Shown here piece after piece: positions 30,945 to 41,800 of a stretch of 64,000 nucleotides of DNA (the first letter of the stretch is position 1; the number at the start of each line of letters is the position of its first letter). The notes beneath the pieces are model-generated. The model worked only from the letters and a program-made list of their open reading frames with translations, did not search any database and was not told where the DNA came from. The DNA is taken from positions 1,302,001 through 1,366,000 of the forward strand of contig JAMXDE010000012.1 in the NCBI GenBank assembly GCA_026770025.1, read 5' to 3'. This DNA comes from Craspedostauros australis. Its lineage: Eukaryota; Bacillariophyta; Bacillariophyceae; Mastogloiales; Achnanthaceae. The position numbers were made by a program, and so were the translations under genes.

Positions 30945-33900
30945 ATGGACCCCATGATCACGGAAGAAGAGGAGGCTCGGCAGAGCCTGGAGATGCTGCG
31001 GAGCGAGGATGTGTCGGCCAGAGTTGCAGCAGCCAACAAGCTGGAGGCCATCGCCGTCGCGCTTGGCGAGAAGCGAACTCGCGAGGTGTGTTTCAGTTGT
31101 CGTGGTTGGGTGCCAAGCTCATGTCGGCAAGGGAAAGGCCTCTTTGCAGTGTCGTGGTCATGTACTGCACAAGTTGCTTCATTGCTTTGTCGCGGCAGGT
31201 CTGGTCAGGTTGGCTAGAACCCAATGAGCATCGTGTCACAGATGGCGATGTTATGCCATACTTCCGGCGCGGGCGTGAGCGTTGTCCATCAATTGCGCAA
31301 TGTTGTTTGCAAGAGGGAGGACGATCCTCAGGTGCCTTCGCGATGCGCCATCCAAGGCTCTTTATCTCATGAGCATGCTTTCTTCACACCGACGTATTAT
31401 GTCATCTGCTTCTTCGCTCACAACTCTTCCTATTTTCTCATTTGTCATCACAAACATGGTCATGGCCACTATGGTTATCATGGTTATCATTGCTTGCTTG
31501 CGTATGGCGCGACCTTCGTTTGGGACCATCATGGAATCTATTGCGGCTGCTGCAGGAACTTCTGCCATTCCTGAAAGATGGAATTGATGACGAGGATGAG
31601 GTGCTGCTGGCGGTCGCAACATCGCTCGGAAAGATGGTGGGTCACGTTGGCGGTCAGGACCATGCCCACAAACTGCTTCCCCCGCTGGAGATGCTGCTGA
31701 TGGTGGAGGAGAGCGCAGTGCGTGATGCCGCATCCGCATCCACATCGACTATCTCCGAAGCCTTGCCGAGCGAGACATTTCAGAACGAATATGCGAACAT
31801 GCTGGTGCGGTTGGCAACCAAGGAATGGTTCACGGCGAGGATATCAGCTGCGGCGCTCATTGCGAATGCCTACCAGAAGCTGACAGCACAGCAGCAGGAG
31901 GATGCGCTGCAACATTTTGCGAAGCTATGCCGCGATGATACACCCATGGTGCGCAGAGTCGCCACGCAATCCTTGGGAAAGATGCTGCAGAATGTGGTCG
32001 TGGTGTCCGGCAGAATAGCGTTGGATGAAGGCGGGCCCGTGCCAGCAACTTTGATACCTATCTACGAAGACTTGGCCTCCATCGAACAACCGGTACGTTC
32101 CTTGCTTTGCTTTGTATTGTCTCGCCTTGCTTCTCATGGTCTCGACCTGTGCAACTTGCGAATGATGCATTGTCAAAGAGAGAGAGAGAGAGAGCATGTA
32201 TGTGTGTTCCAGTGCATACGATTTGTATTCATGAAAATAGAGACTGCACTTGATGCGGATGCAGATGGTAAAGTTGCCGCCCTTCATAACGATTCAGCTG
32301 CCTTCCGAAAACTGTTGCCACTCTCCTATCTCTACTTTCTGCTTTCCATGGCACTCAACTCTTCCTCACCTACGCTTACACGCTTACAACTGAACGACTC
32401 TTTTTCCATGCTATTTATGCTTCGTACACTTGCTTCCATTCGGACCCTCGATCGAACAACACTGCCAATGCCAACGTCGACGTTAACACCAACGTGATGA
32501 ACAAATAGGATTCTGTGAGGCTGCAAACAACGGAGAATTGCGTCATGTTTGGGAGAGTGATGTCCGACGTGGTGAATGAGAATGGGGGCGCCGCGGACGC
32601 ACTACGAGCGTGCGAGACGAGCCTGATCGAACGATTACTACCGCTGATAGTTGCCACCATCGACGACCGATCATGGAGAGTGAGATGGACGGCAGCGGCG
32701 AAGTTTGCGCACGTCATTGCAGCATTCGATATGCTACCGAACGTCATGGATTCGTTGGTTCCGGCGTACGAAAAGCTATTGCAGGACCCTGAGGCGGAGG
32801 TGAGAACAGCAGCAACGTTCAATCTGGCATCGGTGGCACGTTGTGGAGCCATGGTGCCAGTGGCTACGCAGGGACGACCGGACGGCGGTCCTATGGAACC
32901 GATGACCAATTACGACGGACCTCGTGTCACGGTGGCCGAACGATTGGTGACGCGAGTAACGTCACTGACGGAAGATGACAGCGAGCACGTGAGAGCAGCG
33001 CTGGCGATGGTGGCAACGGAGCTGGCGCCCATCATGGGCAGAGAGGCGACGATCACACATCTGGTACCTCCAATCCTGCTATTGCTGCGAGACGCCGCCT
33101 CCGAAGTCCGATTGAATCTGATATCGTCATTGGAGGCATTGGATGAGGTGGTCGGAGTCAACCTTCTTTCCCAATCGTTGCTGCCGGCGATCTTGGACTT
33201 GGCCCAAGATGGTCAATGGAGGTAAGTGAGCTGCACTCTACGGGTCATTTGTCAAAACCGAAGCAAGCATCGCACGCTGGATGTCGTTGGCTCCACGCGT
33301 CTGTGTCTGAACAAACAGTTTGTGCATGTATTGTGGTCTTGCACTCGCCCATCTGAATCCACACGTGGTGGCATGCAGTTGCATCTATACATACCATACA
33401 CTGCGAATCATCTCCAATGCCTTTCTGTCTTCTCACATCCACTTCCACCACCGCCACTTCTGCTCTACCACCTATATTCCAACACGACATCCTGCACGCA
33501 CGCACTCACACATGGCTGTTCAGAATTCGACTGACAACCATTCAGCACATCCCGCTGTTGGGCAAGCAACTTGGCGAGACGTTCTTCACTGACAGATTAG
33601 CAGCCACATGCGTGAATTGGCTGGGCGACGACATCGCAACCATCCGCGTTGCCGCGGCAAAGAACCTGCAACAGCTGACGGCGCTGTTCGGTACGAAGTG
33701 GGCCTGCGAGACGATCATCCCGTCGATCAACGAGATTCAGAACAACGGATCGTACCTGCGCCGACTCACGGCTGTACAAGCGTACGCCAACATGGCACTG
33801 GAAATGGACCCGCCTATCGCATCCACTGTGGTGATCCCCACGTTGCTGCAGATGGCCAGCGATCCCGTGCCCAACATCCGCTTCAACGTGGCCAAGGAGC

Positions 33901-34058
33901 TGGGCCAGATAGCGCCGAAGGCCTGTTCCGTGTCCGTGTTTGAGAGTCAACTGAAACCGGTGCTGACGTTGCTGGCGCAGGATCAGGATCGCGATGTGCG
34001 GTTCTTTGCGGAACGATCGATCCATAAGCTGGAGGAAGAGTACGCCGGTAGAGAATGA
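30945..34058 (+). CDS. PP2A-A: Protein phosphatase 2A scaffolding subunit A (PR65), four exons, 641 aa
   Basis: Exons are 30945-31085, 31556-32092, 32509-33221 and 33524-34058, with introns of 470, 416 and 302 bp obeying GT-AG. The junctions rebuild conserved PR65 phrases: TRE/ELLPFLKDGIDDEDEVLL, EQP/DSVRLQTTENC, and GQWR/IRLTTIQHIPLLGKQLG. The protein is a continuous set of HEAT repeats and ends LKPVLTLLAQDQDRDVRFFAERS, as in animal and plant PR65. It holds the catalytic and regulatory B subunits of PP2A together in the cytoplasm and nucleus. At 641 residues it is somewhat longer than the usual 590 or so; the extra length includes an insertion TQGRPDGGPMEPMTNYDGPR in the middle repeats. The GA run in intron 2 (about 32177-32194) and the large introns are otherwise unremarkable. 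Confidence 0.95.
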
Positions 34059-34551
34059 GTGAATGAATGTCATGGTTATGATTTGATAGAGAGAGAATTG
34101 ACGTACTGCAGTGATGCAAAACCAAAAATGAGGTTGGTGGTTATCGTCGGAGTCTCCCGTGCGACAGTTGGTGCGTTCTTGTCGGAGTAGAGCAGAGATC
34201 GTCGGAGTGGTTGATTGACTGAGTGACTGCTCGCGATGTTATGCATTATCTCTTTTACTTTACTTTAGTGCTGCCAAACGTATTGCTGCTGCTGCTGAGC
34301 TCATCATGACTGTACCACATCATCCCCCAGGCATGTGCTCGTCCAAGCAAATAGGTGCGGATAGCTGCTCCGTGTATAGCATAGTACATATGATACTTAT
34401 CAGCGCTGTACGAGTTGGGCACCTGTGGTTGCTGTACGTACTATTACATGTTGTTCTGAATTGATCCACCGCACAAAAAGTTTTCACGTTTGTTCCATGA
34501 TGCTCGTGTGTCCTCCGCTCGTACGACTGCTCGTCCTCACGCGCACAATGA
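34059..34551. other. Short convergent intergenic region
   Basis: Separates the 3' ends of the PP2A-A gene (+) and the membrane protein gene (-). No coding or RNA feature seen. Confidence 0.45.
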
Positions 34552-35151
34552 TCAGTCGTCGCGTTTGTCCTTGCCCTTGCAGCACCGCACGACGCACATG
34601 TGAAAGATCGCCGACGCGAATGCGACGCATGCCCCCGCCAGTTCGACCGTGGCCTCACGCAGCTCATCATTGCCGCGATCGTCCTTGTCCAGCACCTTGC
34701 GGAATTGCAGCGTCTCGAGGACGATGTAGACGGCTGCCCAGATGGCGGCGCTTGAGGCCAGACTGTAAATGACGGACGTGGGGAAGCAGCAGAAGTAATG
34801 CATCAGGGCCAGCAGCGCGATGATGGCGTGCAGGACGTAGAAGGCGACCCATTGGATGTACGTGGCGACGCCGTCGTTGCGGCTCGTCCAGGCGGCGAAT
34901 CCGAAGCATCCCAAGCAGCAGAGCGAGATGAAGGAGACGGAGAGGCCCTGGCAGATGCCGTTCTTCTGCGAGTCGTCGTCGCCTGTGGTCGCAGTGCGCG
35001 TGTTGGCTTCGAGATCGCGGTTGCTGTTGTCGCGGTCCGTGTCGTTGGTGTTGGTGGATGCCGGAGTCCAGGACTTGCGCTCACCGCCGCCGTTGTCCTC
35101 GTTCTTCTCCAGCCAATCCGGAGTGTCTGCTTGTGCCCAGTTGTTGCTCAT
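34552..35151 (-). CDS. Four-helix membrane protein, 199 aa, unknown function
   Basis: The start is ATG (MSNNWAQADTPDWLEK). Residues 1-65 are hydrophilic and Asn/Asp/Thr-rich and lack a signal peptide. Four hydrophobic segments follow: about 68-88 (GLSVSFISLCCLGCFGFAAW), 96-117 (YIQWVAFYVLHAIIALLALM), 120-145 (CFPTSVIYSLASSAAIWAAVY) and 165-190 (ATVELAGACVAFASAIFHMC). The tail is basic (CCKGKDKRDD). The layout is similar to small tetraspan proteins such as MARVEL-type, but no diagnostic motif was found. Cys pairs at helix ends (CC, CCF, CC) could be palmitoylated; that is inference. Convergent with PP2A-A and 659 bp downstream of the RING gene. Confidence 0.75.
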   Translation of the reverse strand: MSNNWAQADTPDWLEKNEDNGGGERKSWTPASTNTNDTDRDNSNRDLEANTRTATTGDDDSQKNGICQGLSVSFISLCCLGCFGFAAWTSRNDGVATYIQWVAFYVLHAIIALLALMHYFCCFPTSVIYSLASSAAIWAAVYIVLETLQFRKVLDKDDRGNDELREATVELAGACVAFASAIFHMCVVRCCKGKDKRDD

Positions 35152-35810
35152 CGTGGAATTATTATTCTTGTTATTCTTCTTGTTCTATTATATAATTACT
35201 ATTATAATAGATCGTATTCCTATTCGTACGAGTATTGGTATTGCCGTTGTTGCTATTATGAGAGGATGAACAGTTGTCTACGAGTACGAGGATGGTATTC
35301 TTCAGAGAATGTGCAAGTGATGAATGGCGATTGCTTGGATGCAATCTACGTTCACGTGATACACAGTGATGTTGTGTTTGGTGTCTCCTTTCTTGGCCAG
35401 ACGGGAAACAAGGGAGGAAACGCGAAATGGACGGCAAGATGCAAAGCGCAGCGTGTCTCGCAGCGATGACCAAGAAGAACAATGACAATCGATGGTGGCG
35501 ATTCGAGAAGCTTTGGGAAGAAACCAGAGACATCCTTTCTCGCAACCAGATACAATTGCGAACTGCGCGTTGTTGCGCAGTCTTGTTGGGTGTGTGCCAC
35601 TGTGTGCTCAATAGAGAACACGCCCGTTCCGCGCGAACGTGTGCACTCCGCGTCGTTTGTGACATTGCTGCGACATTTCCCATTTGCCGCTCGTTTGAAT
35701 TTCGAAATAGCCTAATCTACACATTGAGATTAGTGGTGTCGTCACGTGAACATTCACATCATCATTATCATCATCCGGGTCGTTCGTCCACATGGAATCG
35801 CTAAATAATC
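35152..35810. other. Intergenic, AT-rich start then no gene
   Basis: The first 80 bp upstream of the membrane-protein gene are very AT-rich (tattatataattactattataatag), followed by cgtacgagta words at 35226 and 35281. Likely promoter sequence. No coding feature. Confidence 0.4.
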
Positions 35811-37142
35811 CTACACCGCTTCCTGTTCCTGCCCTTCTTGCGGTTGCTCTTCACCAGCAACGTCTTCAACATTTTCACCTTCCGTCAACAACGGCTCGGC
35901 CAATTCGTTGGACGGCTGGTTGTTGCGCCCCATCGCCGTCCTCATGCGCTGCTGCCACTGCTCGTGACGTTGCGCGCGTCGTTGCCGTCTCTCTTGACGC
36001 CGCCTCTGCCGCTGCAACAGTTCCAAACCTCGTGCGCTTTCTGGTTCTTCATTGGCGGTTTCGGGATCGTCCGTGGTGGCATGATTGTCGACAGTGGCCG
36101 GATCGTCCGAAGCATCGGCGTCAGTAGTGTTATTGTCTTGACTCGTCGCTTCGGTCGGTGCTGTAGTTGTCTGCGACGACGAGGACGGCGTCAACCAACC
36201 GAACCAGGAGGAACCCGACACGACGGTCGCATCGTTCCGCCGCGGACGGGCGCGACGCCGCTGCCTGCGCCGTTCCAACCACTCTCGCTCCTCCTGCTCC
36301 TGCGTCGCCTGCAGTTCTTCGTCGGTGGGACGCAGGAACTCCTCCTTGCACAGCGGGCACGTGGCGGAGCGCTCCGCCAACCACTTCGTGATGCATTTGG
36401 AGTGGAAGGTGTGGTGGCACGGCAGGACGCGGACCTTGCAGCCGGTCTCGTAGTCGTCGAGGCAGATCGTGCACTGATCGAGCGGCACTGAGAGTTGATC
36501 GGGAAGCGCCAGAACATCGCTGCCGCCCGTCTCGTCCGCCAGCAGCGGCTCCGCCGCCGTCGCATCGGCGTGCGTGTTGGGCGCCCGGTTCGTGGGAAAG
36601 AGACTGCCGGATACACGCCGCAGCTCCTTGTTTTCGGACACGGCGAAGACGGGGAAGTTGTCCTTGATCTGCTGTTTCGTCAACTTGCGACGACGCGTTC
36701 TGCGACGGCGCTGACGTTCGAGCTCGCGGCGATCGCGCTCATCCTGCTCACGGAAGTAATCGCGTTCGGCCTCATCGAAGAACATGTGGAAGCGCACCAA
36801 GCAGCAGGCGCATACGAACATGGCCATCATGGAGAAGAAGAAGGTGATCATGAACTGTTTCTCGTCGCGGCGGTGTCGCTCGGAGTCGTGGTGATGCATT
36901 TGCAACATGGCGTCGCCGCCGGTCACGTCGATATCGTCTGAAGCATGTGCATGTGCGACGTCTTCTTGTGTGTGTTCGTTCGCGTGGGTGTTGTGGGAGG
37001 ATCCCTTCAAGTGACGCGATTCTGCATCGAGCTTCCGTGGGAGATTGAGTGGATTGGCATTGGCAGTCTCCGGGATTGCATGTGCCGCACGACTGAAGGA
37101 CAGCAGAGTCACAACCAGCATCAACATGCTGGTGTTCTTCAT
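35811..37142 (-). CDS. Signal-anchored RING-H2 E3 ubiquitin ligase, 443 aa
   Basis: I chose the ATG at 37142, which gives a good signal peptide (MKNTSMLMLVVTLLSFSRAAHA). The mature N-terminal part is His-rich (HSNTHANEH-like, LQMHHHDSERHRR). A single membrane helix lies at about residues 98-120 (FMITFFFSMMAMFVCACCLV). A strongly basic Arg-rich stretch follows. The RING-H2 finger at about 222-264 reads CTIC ... CHHTFHSKC ... CPLC with correct spacing. The tail is acidic and Thr/Asp-rich with another Arg-rich block. Expected topology: N-terminus in the secretory lumen, RING in the cytosol, acting with an E2 enzyme on membrane or secretory-pathway targets. Such SP-TM-RING proteins resemble the RNF13/GRAIL design but lack a recognisable protease-associated domain. 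The frame extends 14 codons upstream of the chosen start; this extension lacks a start ATG. Confidence 0.85.
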   Translation of the reverse strand: MKNTSMLMLVVTLLSFSRAAHAIPETANANPLNLPRKLDAESRHLKGSSHNTHANEHTQEDVAHAHASDDIDVTGGDAMLQMHHHDSERHRRDEKQFMITFFFSMMAMFVCACCLVRFHMFFDEAERDYFREQDERDRRELERQRRRRTRRRKLTKQQIKDNFPVFAVSENKELRRVSGSLFPTNRAPNTHADATAAEPLLADETGGSDVLALPDQLSVPLDQCTICLDDYETGCKVRVLPCHHTFHSKCITKWLAERSATCPLCKEEFLRPTDEELQATQEQEEREWLERRRQRRRARPRRNDATVVSGSSWFGWLTPSSSSQTTTAPTEATSQDNNTTDADASDDPATVDNHATTDDPETANEEPESARGLELLQRQRRRQERRQRRAQRHEQWQQRMRTAMGRNNQPSNELAEPLLTEGENVEDVAGEEQPQEGQEQEAV

Positions 37143-38861
37143 TGTCGCTTGTATGGGGTGGAGTCTGGGGGCGTGGGGCCTCATAGTTTGCCTCGCGTTT
37201 GTCGTGTGGCTGTTTTGCGGAGGTGGTTGTGATTCTGTTCCGACGGAAGCTGTGGAGTCGTAGTTCCACTTGTCAGAGAGAGAGAGAGAGAGAGAAAGAG
37301 AGACAGGAGGCCTGTGTCACCTTGCTTGGAAGGCTCCGCACCTTCTTGCTCTATTCGACTTGCTTCTCTTCCTGCTGCGCTCGTATCTTCGGCAGCCTGT
37401 TCTTGTGGTGGAGTGAGATGGGATGGGATGGAAGAGATGGATGTGGTTGTGCAGCGTCTCTTGAGGATTGTGACGAGAATGAGGAGCGCTGATGACGATG
37501 ACGATGGCAACAGTTGTTGGCGGTGCCTGCTTTGCATGGAGAGATCGCTGATCCACGAACAGACAGACAGAGAGAGATGTTCTGAGTCGCGTTCGTTCGC
37601 TGCCGTCCGCTTCGCTGCTTCGTAATTTTGATGTCTTCTCTGCGAAGACTTTCGTTGGTGTTCGCATCGTGGTCGCTCATGCGTGGGGATCGTTCGTGTT
37701 TCAAGATACCTACATCTTCATCTAAACACCAGTTATCGAAATTCGCCCTATTTTTGTGTATGGTCTGTGTACAATATGTACTACATCGAACGTCGACCGT
37801 ATTTGCACCGTTTTGCAGATCGGAAGCAGAACATCGTTCTGCGAGACATCGTTGATGATTTTGGTCACAACGCAGACAACGTCGCATGGCTGTCCGCCTG
37901 CACATGCAACACACATCGCCATCACAGCGCCTCGTTGTCGTCGTCGTTGTTGTTGTCGCCTCCATTGCCTTCGACAAGCCAGGACAAAGGACGTCGTCTT
38001 GCGCAGAGGACAACCGCAAAGCATTGCTTGGCCATCGACGCTGAACTTCACTCTCTGGAATACGATCTCTCGACCATTCCGATACTCGTACTACACAGAG
38101 TCCACAACGACCACGACATCTCTGTTTCGCAACGACAACACCTACTCTACGATCTGCACATCACCAAATTCTCCTATTAAAATACAAAGAGTATACTATT
38201 CTACTTTCCTTTGTCCATCACAGCACCCACCACAGCAACACTCACAGCAACACTCACATCCGCTTTGAGAAAGACCCTCAAGAAGCACATCCGCAGACAA
38301 AGAGAGCCTCCGCCGCGCACAAACATCGCTGCCCCGCTTGGCGCGCTCCGCTTCTTTGGTGGGCTGGTGGACGGACTGGCACCGTCCATCGGTTGATTGG
38401 GCTTTCTCTGATCTGCACAGAGTCGACCAGTGCATCGCCTCCTTCTGCTTTCTGTCTGCCATCCCGAACCGGACCAAAGTCGACAGAACAAGAGAGACCG
38501 AGCAAAGCGCTCAGGAATACCATACTATTCTAATACCCAAACCCATACTACTACTACACATACCAACCATACTGTATCCACGCTCACTGATCATCGCGTT
38601 CCTCACGACAAACCGCAGACCCATCACAGACCCATCACAGACCCATCACAGAAATCATCACTGCGTTCACAACACACAGCATTGTCGAGTTGAGTTGAGT
38701 GGAATCTTATCCCACAATCCACAATCCCATCACACAGACAAACAGGAGGCGGCTGCAGATAGAGCATATAATACGAGAGTAGCATTGGTTGTCAGCTTCC
38801 AATCTGCGTCCGAGTGCCAACCCAGAAGAACCCAGAGAGACAGCAACCAACCATCTCTCCG
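37143..38861. other. Divergent intergenic region between RING and kinase genes
   Basis: 1.7 kb that should hold both promoters. A GA run lies at about 37275-37303. A minus frame of 222 codons (38019-37351) is composed of Thr runs and Cys-rich sequence and I do not accept it. A thrice-repeated word cacagacccatcacagacc occurs at about 38622-38650. cgtactc words occur near 38085. Confidence 0.4.
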
Positions 38862-41800
38862 ATGGCTTCCTCATCCCCGACGAGCGACTTTGCCACCGGG
38901 AACAACAGCACCAGCATCAACCACACCAACAACAGCAACGTCAGCAATAGCAACAACCATGACTCCATCAACAGCCAGGATGATTTCCTCAACGCCTCGC
39001 ACGCGCAGTTGCCGCAGTCTCCATTCCGCACCGCGGCCAGCAGACCGCCACCGCTCTCACCTAATTCACGGTCGCATTCCAACGCGCACATGACGCTGCA
39101 GCATTCCACCTCCTCCCTCAACGAAGACTACGACGACGAAGGCAATGTCTGTCGTGTCGGGAATCTCATCTTCGTCGACGGTGTTCTCGGGAAGGGCGCC
39201 TACGGAACTGTGCGGCTCGCACGTCGCATCCAACCCATCGCCACCCCTTCTGCGACCACCCCAAACCTGGTCGCAACTCCAAACAGCTTCGACAGCACGA
39301 GCAATAGCAATAACACCAGCATCAGCAGCAGTAACAACAACACCGGCTACGGCTGGCGCGCAGGACGACGACGTAAGCAGGCGAGACGCTATTCCGACGA
39401 CTACTCCAACTCGGATCAGCAAACGAACGCGCAGCCAACGACGTTGAGTTCAAGCAGTCATGGCATCAGCAAGCACGACAGCGCCGGCAGCCAGCACAGC
39501 CAAGGCATCTCCAGTCTCAAGAAGAACCCCAAGCACACCACACCGCAGCAGGCAAAGACGACTTCCTTCGATTCGTCCCTTCAATCCGCAGAACAACCCA
39601 GCAACGACCAAACGCCACCCAAAAAGAGCAGGCGGGAGAGACGGCGGCGATTGAAGAGTCTGTCCGCGCCGACGGGCAGCGATCTCTTTGGCGGCGATGC
39701 GAAGACGGAGGCCGATCCAAAAATTGACGCAACCGACAATCTAAATGCGAAAGCGGATGAAACGAGAACGGAGAAAACTTCCACCATCAAGTGGGGCGAC
39801 CATCACAACAATGACAACCACGCCAGTGCGGCACAGCAATTCTATTCCATGCGCGGGGGACGGTCGTTTGATATGACAGAACTTGATGACACTGGCAACA
39901 ATCATACCACCACCAGCAGCAGCCACGGCAGAAGGCGGAGGAAGAACAGCCTTGCCGAGCCAGATGAAATGGTCGCAGTCAAGATCTTCAACAAGTCGCT
40001 CTTGAAGCGCAAGAGAACCATGGTGGTTGCCAAGGGACAGCGACGCCGCATGCAGGTTTCCACCGCGTTGGATCAAGTCGAACAGGAGGTTGCGCTCATG
40101 AAGAAGCTGTCCCATCCCAACATCATCCGCATGTACGACGTGCTGGATTCACCCGAATCCGACATGCTCTACATGGTCCTGGAGTACATGCCGCTGGGCG
40201 AGATCCTCAGCTACAAGGAAGAAACTGGCACATTCCATCGCAAAGTCAAGAGCGACAACGCTTCCGATACCAGCGGTTTCAGCAGCTGGAGAAGTCGAGG
40301 CAGCAGCCATCGCCGGCAGAATCCATTCTCGCCGCATTCCTCATCGTCGCACAGGCGCGGTCAGATGAAGGACATCTTGTCTCCGGATGCGAGCCTGGTC
40401 GATGGGCACTTCGATGAGAAGCACGCCGCATTCTACTTCGTCGATATCCTGCACGGTCTGGCCTACTTGCATCAGCATCATGTCATCCATCGCGATCTCA
40501 AACCAGAAAATATCCTCCTCGATGCGCGCGGCGTGGCGAAGCTGGCTGACTTTGGCGTTTCGCACTTGTTCGAGAAGGAATCGGATATGTGCTTTGTGGA
40601 TTCAGGTGACGATGACAGCAGCTTTGGCCAAAAGAGTCATGGCAAGACCGCGGCCGCCACATCCGAACACTCCAACCATTCACGGCCGATGCTGCACAAG
40701 AAGATGTCTTCGCTGTCGGGAGATCGACCAGCTTCGTCTCCCAACATCACGCCACCCACAACACCGGCAAGCACGCCCAAAATCACGACGCCCCATCGGC
40801 AGCACAAGTTGCATGAATTTTCGCACTCGGCATCGGCATTGACGTCGCCTGCACTTGGGATGGTGAAGACTCCATCCAGCGTGCATGATCCCAACCGAGA
40901 TGCGCATTCCATGAGATCCAAGTTCCTCCCCATGAGTCCGTCGATGCCGATTCTCAGCAAAAAGGAAAGCAGCAACAGAGGCATTTCTTTGCGACGAAGA
41001 TTGATGCCCAAGCATACCAGCGGCAGCAGCAGCGGCAATGCCAGCTTGGCTCTTTCCAGCGCCGTGGATGGCGACGTTTCCGCATCCGAAACAGCCCAAG
41101 ACGAGATCGGCTCACCGCCGCATCATCCACATTTCCTCACGCGTTCGGACACGGAGACCGCGCTGGTCATGCCGCGCATGCCGAACCATGGACTCATATC
41201 CAAGACGGAGGGTACGTGGTGCTTTTGGGCGCCGGAGATCTGCAAGCGCAGGGAAGGCACTGGATCCAAGGCATTTTCGGGCTATGCCGCCGACATTTGG
41301 GCGGCAGGCATTTGTCTCTTCATCTTCGTCACCGGTCGGCTGCCGTTCTATTCCGAGAGTCCCACCGAGCTGTTTGATCAGATCGTGAACGACGAGATTG
41401 ATTACTCGGGGTTGGGTCTCAGCGATTCCTTGGTGGATCTGCTGAAACGAGCGTTGGAAAAGGACCCCACCAAACGCGCCGGCGTCGGCGAATGCTTGAA
41501 GCACCCCTTCTTGCAGAATGCTCGATGGCAGCGCATACGCATGCTGTCCTCCGAACTGGCGCGATCCAACAAACGCAAGATCGTGCTCAATGAGGAAGAT
41601 ATCAAGGCTGCGTTCCGAATCGTGAAGAAGGTTCCCCGCGTGCTGCTGCAATCCGCCAGCAAGACGCTGCATCAGGGAACGAAGAAGATTCAAGAAGGTC
41701 TGCGCGGTCGGTTGGTCGGTGACAAGCATCGATCAGGGGCTGGCGGAGGCAATGCGACATCCACAACAACGCAATCCGCATCCTCGTCTTCTCATCAGAA

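Noticed and set aside
35838-36491. Plus frame of 217 codons
   Set aside because: Antisense to the RING-H2 gene.
37351-38019. Minus frame of 222 codons with a Thr run and Cys-rich segment
   Set aside because: Considered as a zinc-binding protein, but Cys spacing fits no known finger and the sequence overlaps microsatellites and a promoter region.
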